A stretch of DNA of 64,000 nt from Ailurus styani (Eukaryota > Chordata > Mammalia > Carnivora > Ailuridae): positions 1,244,206 to 1,308,205 of the forward strand of contig LNAC01000009.1 in NCBI GenBank assembly GCA_002007465.1, written 5' to 3'. Shown here piece by piece: positions 24,601-36,900 of this stretch. Numbering within the stretch: the first letter of the stretch is position 1; each line of letters opens with the position of its first letter. The notes under the pieces were generated by a model, which worked only from the letters and a program-made list of their open reading frames with translations, made no database searches and had not been told where the DNA came from. The translations under genes and the position numbers were made by a program.

Positions 24601-27600
24601 TAAATTGTGGTAAAAAACCCAGAACAAAATTTGCCAACTTAACCACTTTCAAGAGCACAGTTCGGGGGTGTTAACTATATGGACATTGTTGTACAATTTG
24701 AATTCCACTTCTTTTCCAGCCTGAATACTATCCCACTGAGAGAGGCCCAAAGGTTTCCCAGGGCAGGTGCTCAGCCCGAACGGGAGAGACATGAGCCCCG
24801 AGTCAGGAGTCCCGGGGCCTCCGCCATCCAGGGGTGGCCTGGCACAAAACGCTCACGCTCTGAGCTCCTTCTGCTCGTGTCAAGGTCAAGGTGGGCTCTG
24901 ACAAGCTGGCAGACAGGTGCCATGAAGAACAGAGTGCATCCAGGTGGGAGAGGGTAACACGGGCGAGGGCTGACCCTTGAGAGGGAGCTGGGATTCCACT
25001 CCTGGAAAGACAGGGGCTGCCCCGGCTGAGGGCTCAAGAGCACGGCCGGCAGCCAGACTCCAGCTCAGAGTCTGGCACCGGGAAGCCCCTCTGTACCCAC
25101 TGACTCAAAAGAGCCTCAGCACAACCCTTGTACTAATGGCCCCATTTCTCAGATTAACCGCATCACCATCACCATCACTAAGAACACGGAGCCCGGGGAT
25201 GCCTGGGGGGCTCAGTGGATTAAGCGTCTGCTTTTGGCTCAGGTCGGCATCCCGGGGGTCCTGGGATCGAGCCCCGCGTCAGGCTCCCTGCCCAGGAGGA
25301 GCCTGCTTCTCCCTCTCCCCCTGCCCCTCCTCCCTGCTCGTGCTCTCTCCCCCTCAAATAAATAAATAAAATCTTAAAGAAAAGAAGAGAAAAGAAAAGA
25401 ACACAGAGCCCCGCCCGCGTGCCAGGCTTATTCTAAACACTTTGCTTATGTGAACTCATCTCATCCTCAAACAACCGACTTATCTGATGTTCCCGTTTCC
25501 CGGAGGAGGAAGCGGGCTCAGCGACGTCAGGTCCTCCGCCCCCTGTCACCCAGGGGGGCCAGAATTTCAATCTGAGTCCTACTCTAAGTCCTGCTCGTCA
25601 CCATGGAGCTGTGTAGACACTCCGCTGGGGGAGAGGGATGCTGCTAGAACGGGCCAGCCCCCCGAGACACCCCATTTGCAGGGCCACGCCCCCCAAGACC
25701 ATTCCAGAAAGCAGATCCTCCAGGGGCCCCAGAGGGACCATTCCCCAGGCCCCTCTCCCACCTGACGTACCTCGATACCAGATGACCCGGGGTGGGGGCA
25801 CCCCAGACACGTCACACACCAGCACGGCCTCGTCCCCGACGGCGGCCAGCACCACGGCGTTCACCGCAGAGACGGATGGCGGGTCTGCGTGGGAACACGT
25901 GGGGAACTCGGGACCTGCCCACAGACTCCCTAGGGCCACAGTGCAGATTTTCCCGGGGCGGGGCGGGGGGGAGTGAGGACGGAGAAGGAGCTGCACTCCC
26001 TGCCTTCTTTCCCACCCCCCACCAGTCAAGGACCGTCACCCCAGACAGATCTAGCCACTGTCACTTTCTTAGAAGTTTCTGACCCAGGACTTCAAATGAA
26101 AGCTAGTCACTCCTGGAACCAACCCACCCCACACTCATTGTTCCTCACTGAATTTGTCATAAAAGCCGAAACGTGGGGTGCATGGGTGGCTCAGTTGGTT
26201 AAGCTGCTGCCTTCAGCTCAGGTCCTGATCTCAGGGTTCCGGGATCGAGCCCCATGTCTGTAGGGCTCCCTGCTCAGTGAGGACGCTGCTTCTCCCTCTC
26301 CCTCTCTTTCTGCCCCTCCCCCTGCTTGTACGCTCTCTCCCTCTCTCCCTTAAATAAATAAATAAGATCTTTTAATAAAAAAGGAAGCTGAAACCCTACA
26401 AAGTCCTAAAATGCCCTACATGGGCTGCCTATCCCTCCCCGTCTCTGCCCCCAACTCTCTCCCATCCTCTCCACACCAGCCTTCGCGCAGCCTCTTGGGC
26501 ACCCCAGACTCATCCTGACCTCAGGGCCTTTGCCTCACCGGGTCCCTCCGCCTGGGACACTTTCCCATCCCCGTCTCTGGCAAGCAGGCCCTCCTTGTGG
26601 GGGCCTTGGCCAGTCCTACGTGAACCAGCCGTGTCCCTCCCATCCCCACCTGCGTGGCGCTCTGCCCTGTGTTCCCACAGCACCCCTGCAAGTACCATTA
26701 TCTGTTTGCAGGCTCTTCTGTGCCCCCCAGTTAGAATATAAGCCCCCCGCAGGCAGGGACCACATATTCCCTGCTGTATCCCCAGGGCCTGGCACGCAGC
26801 AGGTGCTTAGTAAGTATGTGTGAACGGGAAGGAGGGAGGGAGAGAGAGGAGGGAGGTCCTCCTGGGATGACCAGGGCCCAGGTACCTGTGTAGTAGAGGG
26901 TGACCGTCTCCTCATCTGTGCCGACCTCATTTGAAGCCTGGCAGCTGTAATTCCCAGCATCCTCTGGGGCCACTCCCTGAATGATCAGCGTTCCCTGGGC
27001 ATCCACATGGATTCTGGAGTCAGGCCATAAAACAACATGGTCAGAACGAAATCCTGCCGTTTGCAACGACGTGGATGGAACTAGAGGGTATTATGCTGAG
27101 TGAAATAAGTCAATCAGAGAAAGACAATGATCATATGATCTCTCTGATAGGAGGAACTTGAGGGGCAGGGTGGGGGTCGTGGGGGGCAGGGAGGGAAAAA
27201 TAATGAAACAAGATGGAATCNNNNNNNNNNNNNNNNNNNNNNNNNNNNNNNNNNNNNNNNNNNNNNNNNNNNNNNNNNNNNNNNNNNNNNNNNNNNNNNN
27301 NNNNNNNNNNNNNNNNNNNNNNNNNNNNNNNNNNNNNNNNNNNNNNNNNNNNNNNNNNNNNNNNNNNNNNNNNNNNNNNNNNNNNNNNNNNNNNNNNNNN
27401 NNNNNNNNNNNNNNNNNNNNNNNNNNNNNNNNNNNNNNNNNNNNNNNNNNNNNNNNNNNNNNNNNNNNNNNNNNNNNNNNNNNNNNNNNNNNNNNNNNNN
27501 NNNNNNNNNNNNNNNNNNNNNNNNNNNNNNNNNNNNNNNNNNNNNNNNNNNNNNNNNNNNNNNNNNNNNNNNNNNNNNNNNNNNNNNNNNNNNNNNNNNN

Positions 27601-30600
27601 NNNNNNNNNNNNNNNNNNNNNNNNNNNNNNNNNNNNNNNNNNNNNNNNNNNNNNNNNNNNNNNNNNNNNNNNNNNNNNNNNNNNNNNNNNNNNNNNNNNN
27701 NNNNNNNNNNNNNNNNNNNNNNNNNAATTAATAGCATCTTGAGTGATCTCCATTTTATACTGATGGCTTGCTCTGGGCCTGGCTGTGTGCTCAGAGCTTT
27801 ACATAGATTGTGCTTGTTAATTCATGAGGCTCAGAGAGGTAAAGCGACTTGCCCAAGGTCACACAGCCTGACTGGCAGGGGCAGGATTCAAGCACAGGTC
27901 TACTGGATTCTGGAACTGTAGCTCCGGACCCCTGAGCTCATACTGAGGCATCGCTGTATTTCCAAAGTGATCTTGCTCCTGAGTCTCAAATGATCCCAGG
28001 AAGAAGGCAGGGCAAACGCCACCCTCTCCCCCACCACCTCCCCACTGCCGTTGCCCCATTTACAGGTAAAAAGATGGGTCCCCAGGGCCGTCCCCCGGGA
28101 GTCCTTGTTCACCTGCTCCTAGTCCCAGAGCCCCTGGCCCTGGGCCCCTTACCTGCTGTCCTCTTGCAGAAGATGACCCTCACGGCTCCAGGAGATGTGG
28201 GGTGGGGGGTACCCAGAGGCTGAGCAGCTGACGCTCACCTCCATACCCTCGGAGAAGTGCTGGGACCGGGCATGGATGCTGACCTGTGGGGCTTCTGTGG
28301 TACAAAGAGTGGACAGGTGGGGAAGAGCCTGGCCGGGCAGCTGTGCTGCTCCGGGTGCCCAGCCCCGGCCTCCTCTCCACCCCCAAGGTCACGGGTGGGC
28401 CAGACGTAGGAAGCAAAGGCCCCAAAGGGCCTGAATCCCCAGGGAGTGGCTTTCCTGGGAACTGGTTGACCAGGCCACAGGAGGTGAATTTCCCACTGTC
28501 CCTGGGAGAGCCTCAGGCTCCTGGGGGCTCTGCTCCGGGCTGAGCATCTTGGAGAGCCTTGGGCAGACAGGCAGATGCCAGGGCTGGGGACAACCCTCAT
28601 CTCCAGGGACGTTGAGTACACCCCAAGGCCTGTCCTTGTACTGGCCCGAAATTTAGGTTCTATTCACAGTACAAGAGGCTTGTCAGACTCAAACAGACCT
28701 CACGAGGCCAACTCACCTAGAAAAGGTAAACAGGCCCTTTCAGTATCAGTGACAGACACAGCTCATGGATATGGCAGAGCCTAGACATGGCCTCGGACTC
28801 CTTCTCAACACAACCAGGCAACCAACCAAGAGTTTGTGGCACCAGACAGAAGGGTTGCGCCAACAGGCTCATTTTCACGCTTGAGGAAACAGCAGCCCAG
28901 AGAGAAGGATCTGTCTAAACCCTGGGCAGACCCGAGGGGACCTCCGGGTCCTAAATCTCCCAGATGGGTGCTCTTTCCACTGTCTCCCTGACTCCCTCTG
29001 GCCAGGGCTCCCCAGCCCCTCCCAACCACATCTGATCCCTGGACTTCCAGAAGTTTCCCGGATTCCATCCCTGCTCTAACATACGGTGGGGGCGAGGGGG
29101 GGGGACGGATAATGGATGTGCTCCACGGCTTGGGAAACCAACAGGACACAATGAAAAAGGCTTGGCCTGCAGCAGTAGAAACTTAGGTTAGATATTAGGA
29201 TGAACTTTCCAGCAGGGAGAACCACTAAACTTATGCTAGAAAGCTACAGAATCCTCTTTCTCTGAAAGTTCGGAAGACACAGGACTACTGCTGGCTGCCC
29301 GACGTGATGCCCGGGCAGAGGCATGGATCGGCGGGCTCTGGGGAGAAGCACTAGGCAGTGTGTTAAACCAGAAGGACAGACAGCCATGGAAGGCAGAGCC
29401 TCACCTCGCACAAGGAGCCAGATGGACGCCCTGCTGACCCCATTGGCATTGCTGGCCAGACACTGGTACCGGCCACCGTCACTGGGGCTGATGTCGCTGA
29501 CCTCCAGGGACAGGTCAGCCAGCTGGGCCACTCTGTCCGTCGAGGCCGACAGGACTCGCCAGTCTCGGATCCACGTCAGGTTGTAGGGGACATCGCTCAG
29601 GACCTGGCAGGACAGGACGGCGGTCTCCCCCGGGGACACGGTGATGTTGGGGGCAGGGACCAGCTGCGGCGGGGGGTCTGAAGGAACAAAAACAGAGGAG
29701 GCTGGGAGGGGGCTGACACAGAGAGGGGGCCATCCTGCCGGCGCTGGGGCCGTCCTGACTCCAGAGTCCCCCACAGGATCCTTGAGGACACGTCAGGCAG
29801 CAGAGCAGCAGAGGACCGACCATCTGCTCGCCATCCCGGGCTGGCTCCACCCCGGGGAGAGTGCATTTCCCCCCCACGTCCCCCCCTATGTCCCCCCACG
29901 TCCCCACCGCCTTCACACCCCCGGCAAGGGCTGCGTGGCGCGTGCGTGCTTTCCACATGAAGGCCAAGTGCAACACGTACCCAGCTCTCCACCACCCTTC
30001 TCACCCGGTGAGCCAGTAAATCAACCCGGGGGAATACAGCCTGGGAAACCACCCTCAAGAGGGAAACAGTAATGGATACCAAGTTATTTTCTCTGCAGTC
30101 ACGGGGGGATCCTAACAGCTAAAATGTACAACTGAGGCCACGGCCCCCAAAAACGGAAGAGCTAAGAAAACCACTCTCTTGACAGGAAAAAGGGGGTAAA
30201 TGACGAGACCAGAGACCATCTAACCAGCCCTCGCAGGGAAAAAGCGGGGTTCACACAAGTTACACGTGCCAATGGCCTGCTGTCACAAAAGAGCATGTGA
30301 ACTTGACAGCCCCGAAAAACGATACTGTAGAAACCAGCCAGAAATAATATTCTGGGGCAAATGAGAAAATCTGACTGCGGCCAAATTAAATAGCATTAAG
30401 GTATTATTGTTCGTTTTATTAGGTGTGACCATAAAATTTTTATTATACAGGAAAATCTGCTTTCTAAAAAAAGAGAGAGAGATAAATACTGAAATGTCAG
30501 GATGTCTACAATTTAGGTTAAAATAGTTTAGCCAGACAGCGAGAAAGCAAATATGGAAAAATTTTAGTGATCAGTAAGTCTAAGGAATGGGTGTGTGCGT

Positions 30601-33600
30601 TTCCTTACACTGCTCCCGTTTCCTGTCCTTATCATTTATAAAAAGTGAAACCATGGGGCGCCTGGGTGGCTCAGTTGATTAAGCAGCCAACTTGATTTCT
30701 GCTCAGGTCATGATCGCAGGGTCGTGAGATCGTGTGATCGACCCCACATGGGGAGTCTCCTTGGGATTCTCTCTCTCTCCGTCTCCCTCTGCCCCCCCCC
30801 CGAAATAAATAAATCTTTTTAAAAATTTTTAAATAATTAAAAATTTAAAAAAGTAGAACTGTTAATTCATTCCATCAAAGCATGTTTGCAGACACATATC
30901 ATTAGATGATAAAAGATCAGGTTGTCCTATGTGTGTGTACATGTCTTACATATGCATCGTACTACCCCAGTTTTCTTAAAATGCACACATAAAGGTCTTA
31001 AAGGAAGTAAATTAAAATGCCATGGAGGTTGGGGGGCGCTGGGGGGCTCAGTCAGTTAAGCGTCTGACTCTTGATTTCGGCTCAGGTAGTGATCTCAGGG
31101 CTGTGAGATCGAGCCCTGCGTCGGGCTCTGAGCTCATGGGGGAGTCTGCTTGGGATTCTCCCTCTCTCCCCCTGCCCCTCCCTCCCAACCCTATGTGCGT
31201 GCGCGCTCTCTTTCGCTAGAATAAATTTTAAAATCTTTTTTTTTTTAAATGCTGTGGGGGCACCTGGGTGGCTCAGTCGTTAAGCATCTGCCTTCGGCTC
31301 AGGTCATGATCCCAGGGCTCTGGGACTGAACCCAGTGTCGGGCTCCCTGCTCAGCGGGAAGCCTGCTTCTCCCTCTCCCACTCCCCCTGCTTGTGTTCCC
31401 TCTCTCGCTGTGTCTCTCTCTGTCAAATAAATAAATAAAATCTTTTTAAAAATAAGATAAAATGCTATGGAGGTTGTTTCTAGAATAAGACCAGAGGTTA
31501 TCCGGATCTTCCTTTGCCTGTCTGTACTCCCCCATCTTCCTGCACGGAGCATGGCAAGTCTGAGATCAGAGGCTGTGGACTGCCTAATCTTTCCACGTTC
31601 CTTGGGCTCCTTTCCTTCCTTTCAAGACAGTTTAGGTTCCTGATTTACTAAACAGAGCCGATTTCATTTCTAGACGGCCTGTGGCATCTCCAGCCCTCCT
31701 GAGCTGGATGGTGCCATGGTGGCGGGGCCCTGGAGGCATGAAGGGAGGGGGACTTCCAGATGGGCGGTGGCCCCTGGACGGGCCTAGGGGAGGAGGGCAC
31801 GACCCTGGCCCGGCTCCTCCACCTCCCTTCGTCTGAGATCCGCAGGCCGCTCGGGGCGACAGCCCACGCGGGGCGCCAGGTGGCAGCATGGGCAGTGGAC
31901 TCTGGGGGATGGACAGTCCCCAGCAGCTGGCTGGCATGCCCCCCCCCCAGACAGAGACACCCTGAGGGGAAACCCTAGAGGGAAAAATCAGGAAGGGGGC
32001 GGGGAGGGTACACGAGGACGGGCTGGAAGGACAGACCTGTGACGACGATCTGGGCCTTCGCTCGTCCGGTCCCGGCCCTGCTGACAGCCGTGCACTCATA
32101 CGCCCCTTCCTCGGCCTTGGAGGCCCGTGGGATCTCCCAGCTGCTGTTTCCCGACACCCTGCAAGCAGAGAACAGCTGGAGACACACGATCCCGCTGACC
32201 CCAGCCAGGGACCCCCAGCCTCGTCCGGCCCCTAAGCGCTACCCAGAGGGGACAAATCCTCTTGAAGACTTGGTAGAAGAGTCAGACCGCCGAGGACATG
32301 CAAATTTTACAACATGCTGTGTGACTTTGAGCAAGTCCCTTTCCCTCTCTGAGCTCTAGACTTTCTCACCCAGGAGGGGGAGAGTCTCCGAGGGTCCTTC
32401 CTGCCCTGACCCCATGGAGCCGGGCCCTACACGGGATGAGTGTTCCAGAAGCTGAGGAGGCCCACAGCTCCTTCACATGGTGATGACCCAGCAGCAGCAG
32501 GAGCTTTGGGGACCACGCTCCCCCATCCCGGGCCATGCTGCGAGGTGCCCCGGAGGACACTATGACTGAGACCAAGTCATAGTGCCACACCACACCCCTC
32601 AGCCCAGTGGCACCCCCGGGGCTGGGGACACTGGGAGGCTGGCACCCACTCACTGAAAGTGCCTCTCCTCTCCCAGCTTGGCTCCGTTCCGCCGCAGCTG
32701 TAGCCGGAAGGGCAGGGTGCTGTGCACAGAGCAGGAGACCAGCAGGGGCTGGTGCAGGTATCCGTGGATCCTCGGAGGCATGCTGACCAGGGGGGCGCCT
32801 GCAGGCAAGGCCCAGCAGTCAGGATCCCTGCCTGCCGCTCCCACAGCCCACCCTCATCAGCGATGCAGAGACGGCCTTGATGAGCCAGGATTCCATCCCC
32901 GGCCCTGCCATCTGGTGCCCACCAAGAACTGGTTGCTTTGCCCCTGCCAGCTCAGTCTCCACCTCTATAAAATGGGCTTAATCCTGTTACTGACGTCCCC
33001 ACGCTGTGCAGGGAGCTGCTGAGAGGCAGGGTGTATGCACACGGCGTGGCCAGCCCCCTCGGGACGAGCTGCTGCGGTGTCTGTGCTTTGTGGGAGGACC
33101 AGCCTGTGCCCCGCCTTCCCCGCTGTCCAGGACACAGAAGTCAGACCAGTCCCGAGATCTGAGGAAATGGTCCCCAGACTGGGTTCTCCGTGCTTCCAGA
33201 CCGCTCATCTGCCGGAGGGTCAGTCTCACCCAAGGATGTTGGAAGAAAGCCTTGTTTTAATTTAAAAATAAGCAAAGCTGGAGCAATGGCTGTGAACGCA
33301 AAGTTCACACACATTTTTGAGATAAAATAAGAGACTTCAATGAAATCTCATTGTTTCTGATGAGCCCCGTGGGGCCCCCGGGAGACACTCTCCCCCGCCT
33401 ATCCCTGGTCTTGGGGTGACACGTTCTCTCCCCTTGGCTAGTGGGCTCGCTTCAGTGGGAAGGTCTGAGAACACCCCCGCAGGGTCAGTGACTGCTGTCA
33501 GGGCCTCGCTGGGGGATCTCGGGCGTAGGCTCAACTCTCGTCCTGCCCTCCCCTCCTCCATCCCCACCAGGATGCTCCGTGGGTGAGACAATGCACCAGA

Positions 33601-33925
33601 CGTCCTCCGAGCCCAGAGCTGGGGTGGGCGGGCGGCGGGTGACATCATGCTGCAGGCTCCCTGCCACATCCCTGGGGAGAGGGATGTCGGACCATCCAGC
33701 CACGTCCTCAGCTGTGTGCAAAGCAGCCACCGCTCACCCACACACACACACACTGGGGCCTCTCCAGGCTCCGTCTTCCATGAGCTCAATGGGCCCAGGA
33801 GCCGCCACCCGCCCACGTCTCTAAACCCAGAGCCCCCTGCTCGAGGCCAAACTCCCAGCCTCCCAGACCTAGAAAGTGGGGAAGGAAGTAAAACTCCAAA
33901 TCACCTCCCTTCTCCCTGCCCTGCC

Positions 33926-33994
<69 letters not shown>

Positions 33995-36900
33995 CTTTCA
34001 TCTAGAGTGGGGATAAAGACCAAAAGGCAGAGCTAAATTCCAAACACTGGGATTCATCTGAAAGACCAGGAGAGAGAGAAACCGAGGTTGCTCTCTTGCC
34101 CCTGTTGAAACTTCTTCCTGAAAAGTCCTCCTCGGGCTTCTAAAAGCCAAGAGAGGAGGGGTCCAGGGACCACAGCAAGAGAGTGGAGGCCAGAAGGCTG
34201 GGAGAAGGGGGTCCCTGCCCCCCCACCCTGCCCCACTTGGATTCTCAAAGTCCTCCACCTCACCGTGGGCACCTTGGTGTCCTCCCTGCATCCCTACTTG
34301 AAGTAGACAGAGGAGTTTGCTCCTTGTCAAGAGATCCCCAGCAAAGAAGATGTTGGGTGTCAATGACCTCCATCTCTGTGAACTCCCCCCAGGCCACTGC
34401 CATGGCAAAGGGGGGAGTGAGCAGGAGGAGGGAACAAAGCCCAAGAGGGAGGCTGTTGGCTTGTGAACTCAGATACCCCAAGCCAGGACCAGAGGCAGAG
34501 CAAGAGAGCCAAAGACTCAGCCCTGTGCTCTGGAAGCTTCTGACATGGATGGGAGATCTCAGGGACAGAAGGAAACAAGCAAAAAGCCACACATGACCAA
34601 AGATAGGAAGATAAAATGACCTGTGCCCACAGTGACATGAGACTAACAGCAGCTGCCACATGTGGGGAGCCCTGGCCGACAATGCCCACATCCTGGGCAC
34701 AGCCTCAGGGCACCCAAGAGATGTCTTGTTATGCGTCTTAGCTTATGGAACCCTCAGGGCAACCCTGCGAGGTGGGTAGCCTCAGCTGCTTCATCTGTAA
34801 AATGGGGACACATCTCAGAATTATTATCAGCACTCAGTGAGCTACTACATGGCAGGTGCTTGGCTCAGGATTGTCCCACGAGAGGCACTCAAGACGGTGA
34901 CTGATATTATCGTGATCATGATCACGGAAGAGCACACCCACCCTCACTGCCCTGCTCCCCGCTGTGCCGGCAGAGCCTAGCACCACGACGGACACAAAAT
35001 AGATGCTAGATGAATATTTGGATGGAGGCATGCATGCCTGTGTGGGTGGGTGGGTATTTGGGTGGATGGATGCATGGACCAGTAAGTGGGTAGACGGATG
35101 GATGGATGGATGAATGGATGGAGGTTTGGATCAATGAGTGGGTGGGTGGACAGACGAGTGGGTAGTGGATGTATGAGTGGGTTGACAGAAGGATGGCCTT
35201 GTACTAAATCCTTGACCTGACTGCGCCATCGGAGCCTCTCTGTACTGAGCACAATGCATTGCAGAGAGTGCTGCTCATAGAAGTTTAATGAACATTTCCT
35301 CATCTCATCTAATCAGGGAAGGCTTCCGGGAAGAAATGGGTCCCCAGGTGGGCCAGGGAGCTGGGAGCGGTAAGAGCCAATCACTCACCTGGGGCCACCC
35401 CACTGTAGGAAACTCCAGAGACACGGAGCAGGGGATTCCCGTCGTGGTCTTTGCCCTTCACCTTGAGGTAGAAGCGCTCCCGGGGGGCGTGGAAGGGCGG
35501 TCCGCCCCACAGCTGATAGGCGGATCCGTTGGAGAGGGGCCGCGTGGGCAAAGTCAGAAGCGACTGCCCTGAGCTGCGTGAGAGCTCCACCGAGTCCAGG
35601 TGGCCGGGTGCCTGCAGGCCCGTGGAGTTGATCACCAAGGAGATGGGCACCCCTGCAGAGGGAAGGGTGAGGAAGAAGATCCTGGCGTCCTTACAGGCTC
35701 CATGATCCTCCCCAAGCAGGGGCCCTCGGTCCAGAGTCAGGGATGCAGCCTGCTTGCCTGCCTACCCCTCACTCACCTTCTGTTCCCGGGGCCCAGAAAT
35801 GCCGGGGGCAGATAAACAAAGGGGCCCTGCTACTGTCCGTGGTACTGAAATGCCACGGTTCCTCCGAACCACGGCTCCCACGGCTGCATCACCTCCCATC
35901 TGCAGGCTCGGGCTCTCATGGAATAGAATTGGGAGAGGGCATTTCTCTCCACGCTCCCCGCCCCCCAGTAACTCCGGGGGTGGCTGTCCTCAGGCAGGCT
36001 CTGCAACCGGCCTAGTGAGACGCCCGCGAGTTCGGGAACTCGGGCTCCCGCCCATCCTCTCTCTGTTTAGCTTTCCTTTGATTTTCTTTCTGTCTTATTA
36101 GAAACGGACTTTTCATGCTATTCCAGGAAACGGAATTGGAGTTGGGTTTCATAATTCCCTTAGTTGATTTGGGAATGTCGCTCGGGTCTTTCTCTTTCCA
36201 CAGTTATTATTTTTTTTCCTTAGAGATCATAAACCAGGAAACGGAGGGCGTGGTTGGTATGATCCCATCAAATGCCTTGAAATCTTTGAAGAAACATGGA
36301 ACGATCTGGAAAGGGCATATAAAAATCTGGAAGTCCAGATTGGTTTGGAAAAGGGCATGTGTCAGTGCTGGGCCCCAACACCACGCAGCAACAATCAGCC
36401 AAGGGCACGCTCCTGGTGGTGAGGCAACCGCTCCCCCACTCCCCGATGTCCCTGCACTGAAGTCAAGTGCCAACTGCTGTTTATCCTTTGCAATTGCCCT
36501 GCTGTTTCTCTCTCCTTTTTTTTTTTTTTTTAACTATCTTGGACCCATGTCTTTCTCAAAAGCAGAAACCCAAGAAGGTCACATGAGGCGCCCTTCTCCC
36601 TCTTCTACTGGGGACTGGCCCTAGGGACCCTTCAGTTTTCAAGCATATAGGATTTCTTTCCTCTCCTGACTCGAGAAGTTTCCCTGCCTCTCCCTCTTCC
36701 TGCTACTGGGAAAAACAAGCACTAAATAAACAAGCGGCCTCCTTTTGCTTTGAAGATCTTACTGCTGGTCCTGGCACGGAACCAACCAGGGGGCTGACAA
36801 GGATGACAAAGATTAGGAGAAATGCACACTCAAAAGCTCTAAGGATCTGGTAGCTACCACTTTGGTCCCGAGTCAGTGATCTGGAGTTAGCCGGACCTGG

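Larger units (their letters stand above)
23564..26885 (-). other. Two HMCN2 introns around the 114-bp exon
   Basis: Intron 23564-25770 holds LINE-like fragments (24190-24740) and a CAN-SINE (25195-25396). Intron 25885-26885 holds a CAN-SINE (26175-26380) and an L2 3' end (26400-26825). Confidence 0.7.
27014..29404 (-). other. Two HMCN2 introns, one with an assembly gap
   Basis: Intron 27014-28152 consists of an L1 fragment (about 27040-27220), 505 undetermined bases and a MIR (27760-27930). Intron 28295-29404 shows no clear repeat. Confidence 0.7.
29678..32036 (-). other. HMCN2 intron with an old repeat and three CAN-SINEs
   Basis: An old interspersed repeat of uncertain family occupies about 30080-30640. 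CAN-SINEs lie at 30655-30848, 31032-31246 and 31256-31458. The remainder (31480-32036) looks single-copy. Confidence 0.65.
32159..35388 (-). other. Two HMCN2 introns around the Ig1 first-half exon
   Basis: Intron 32159-32653 has a MIR-like core (about 32290-32355). Intron 32799-35388 has an (AC)33 microsatellite (33927-33992), MIR-like sequence (34720-34900) and a GGAT/GGGT minisatellite (35040-35195). Confidence 0.65.

Noticed and set aside
27091..27753. Apparent long open frames across the N run
   Set aside because: They are made of undetermined residues and carry no information.
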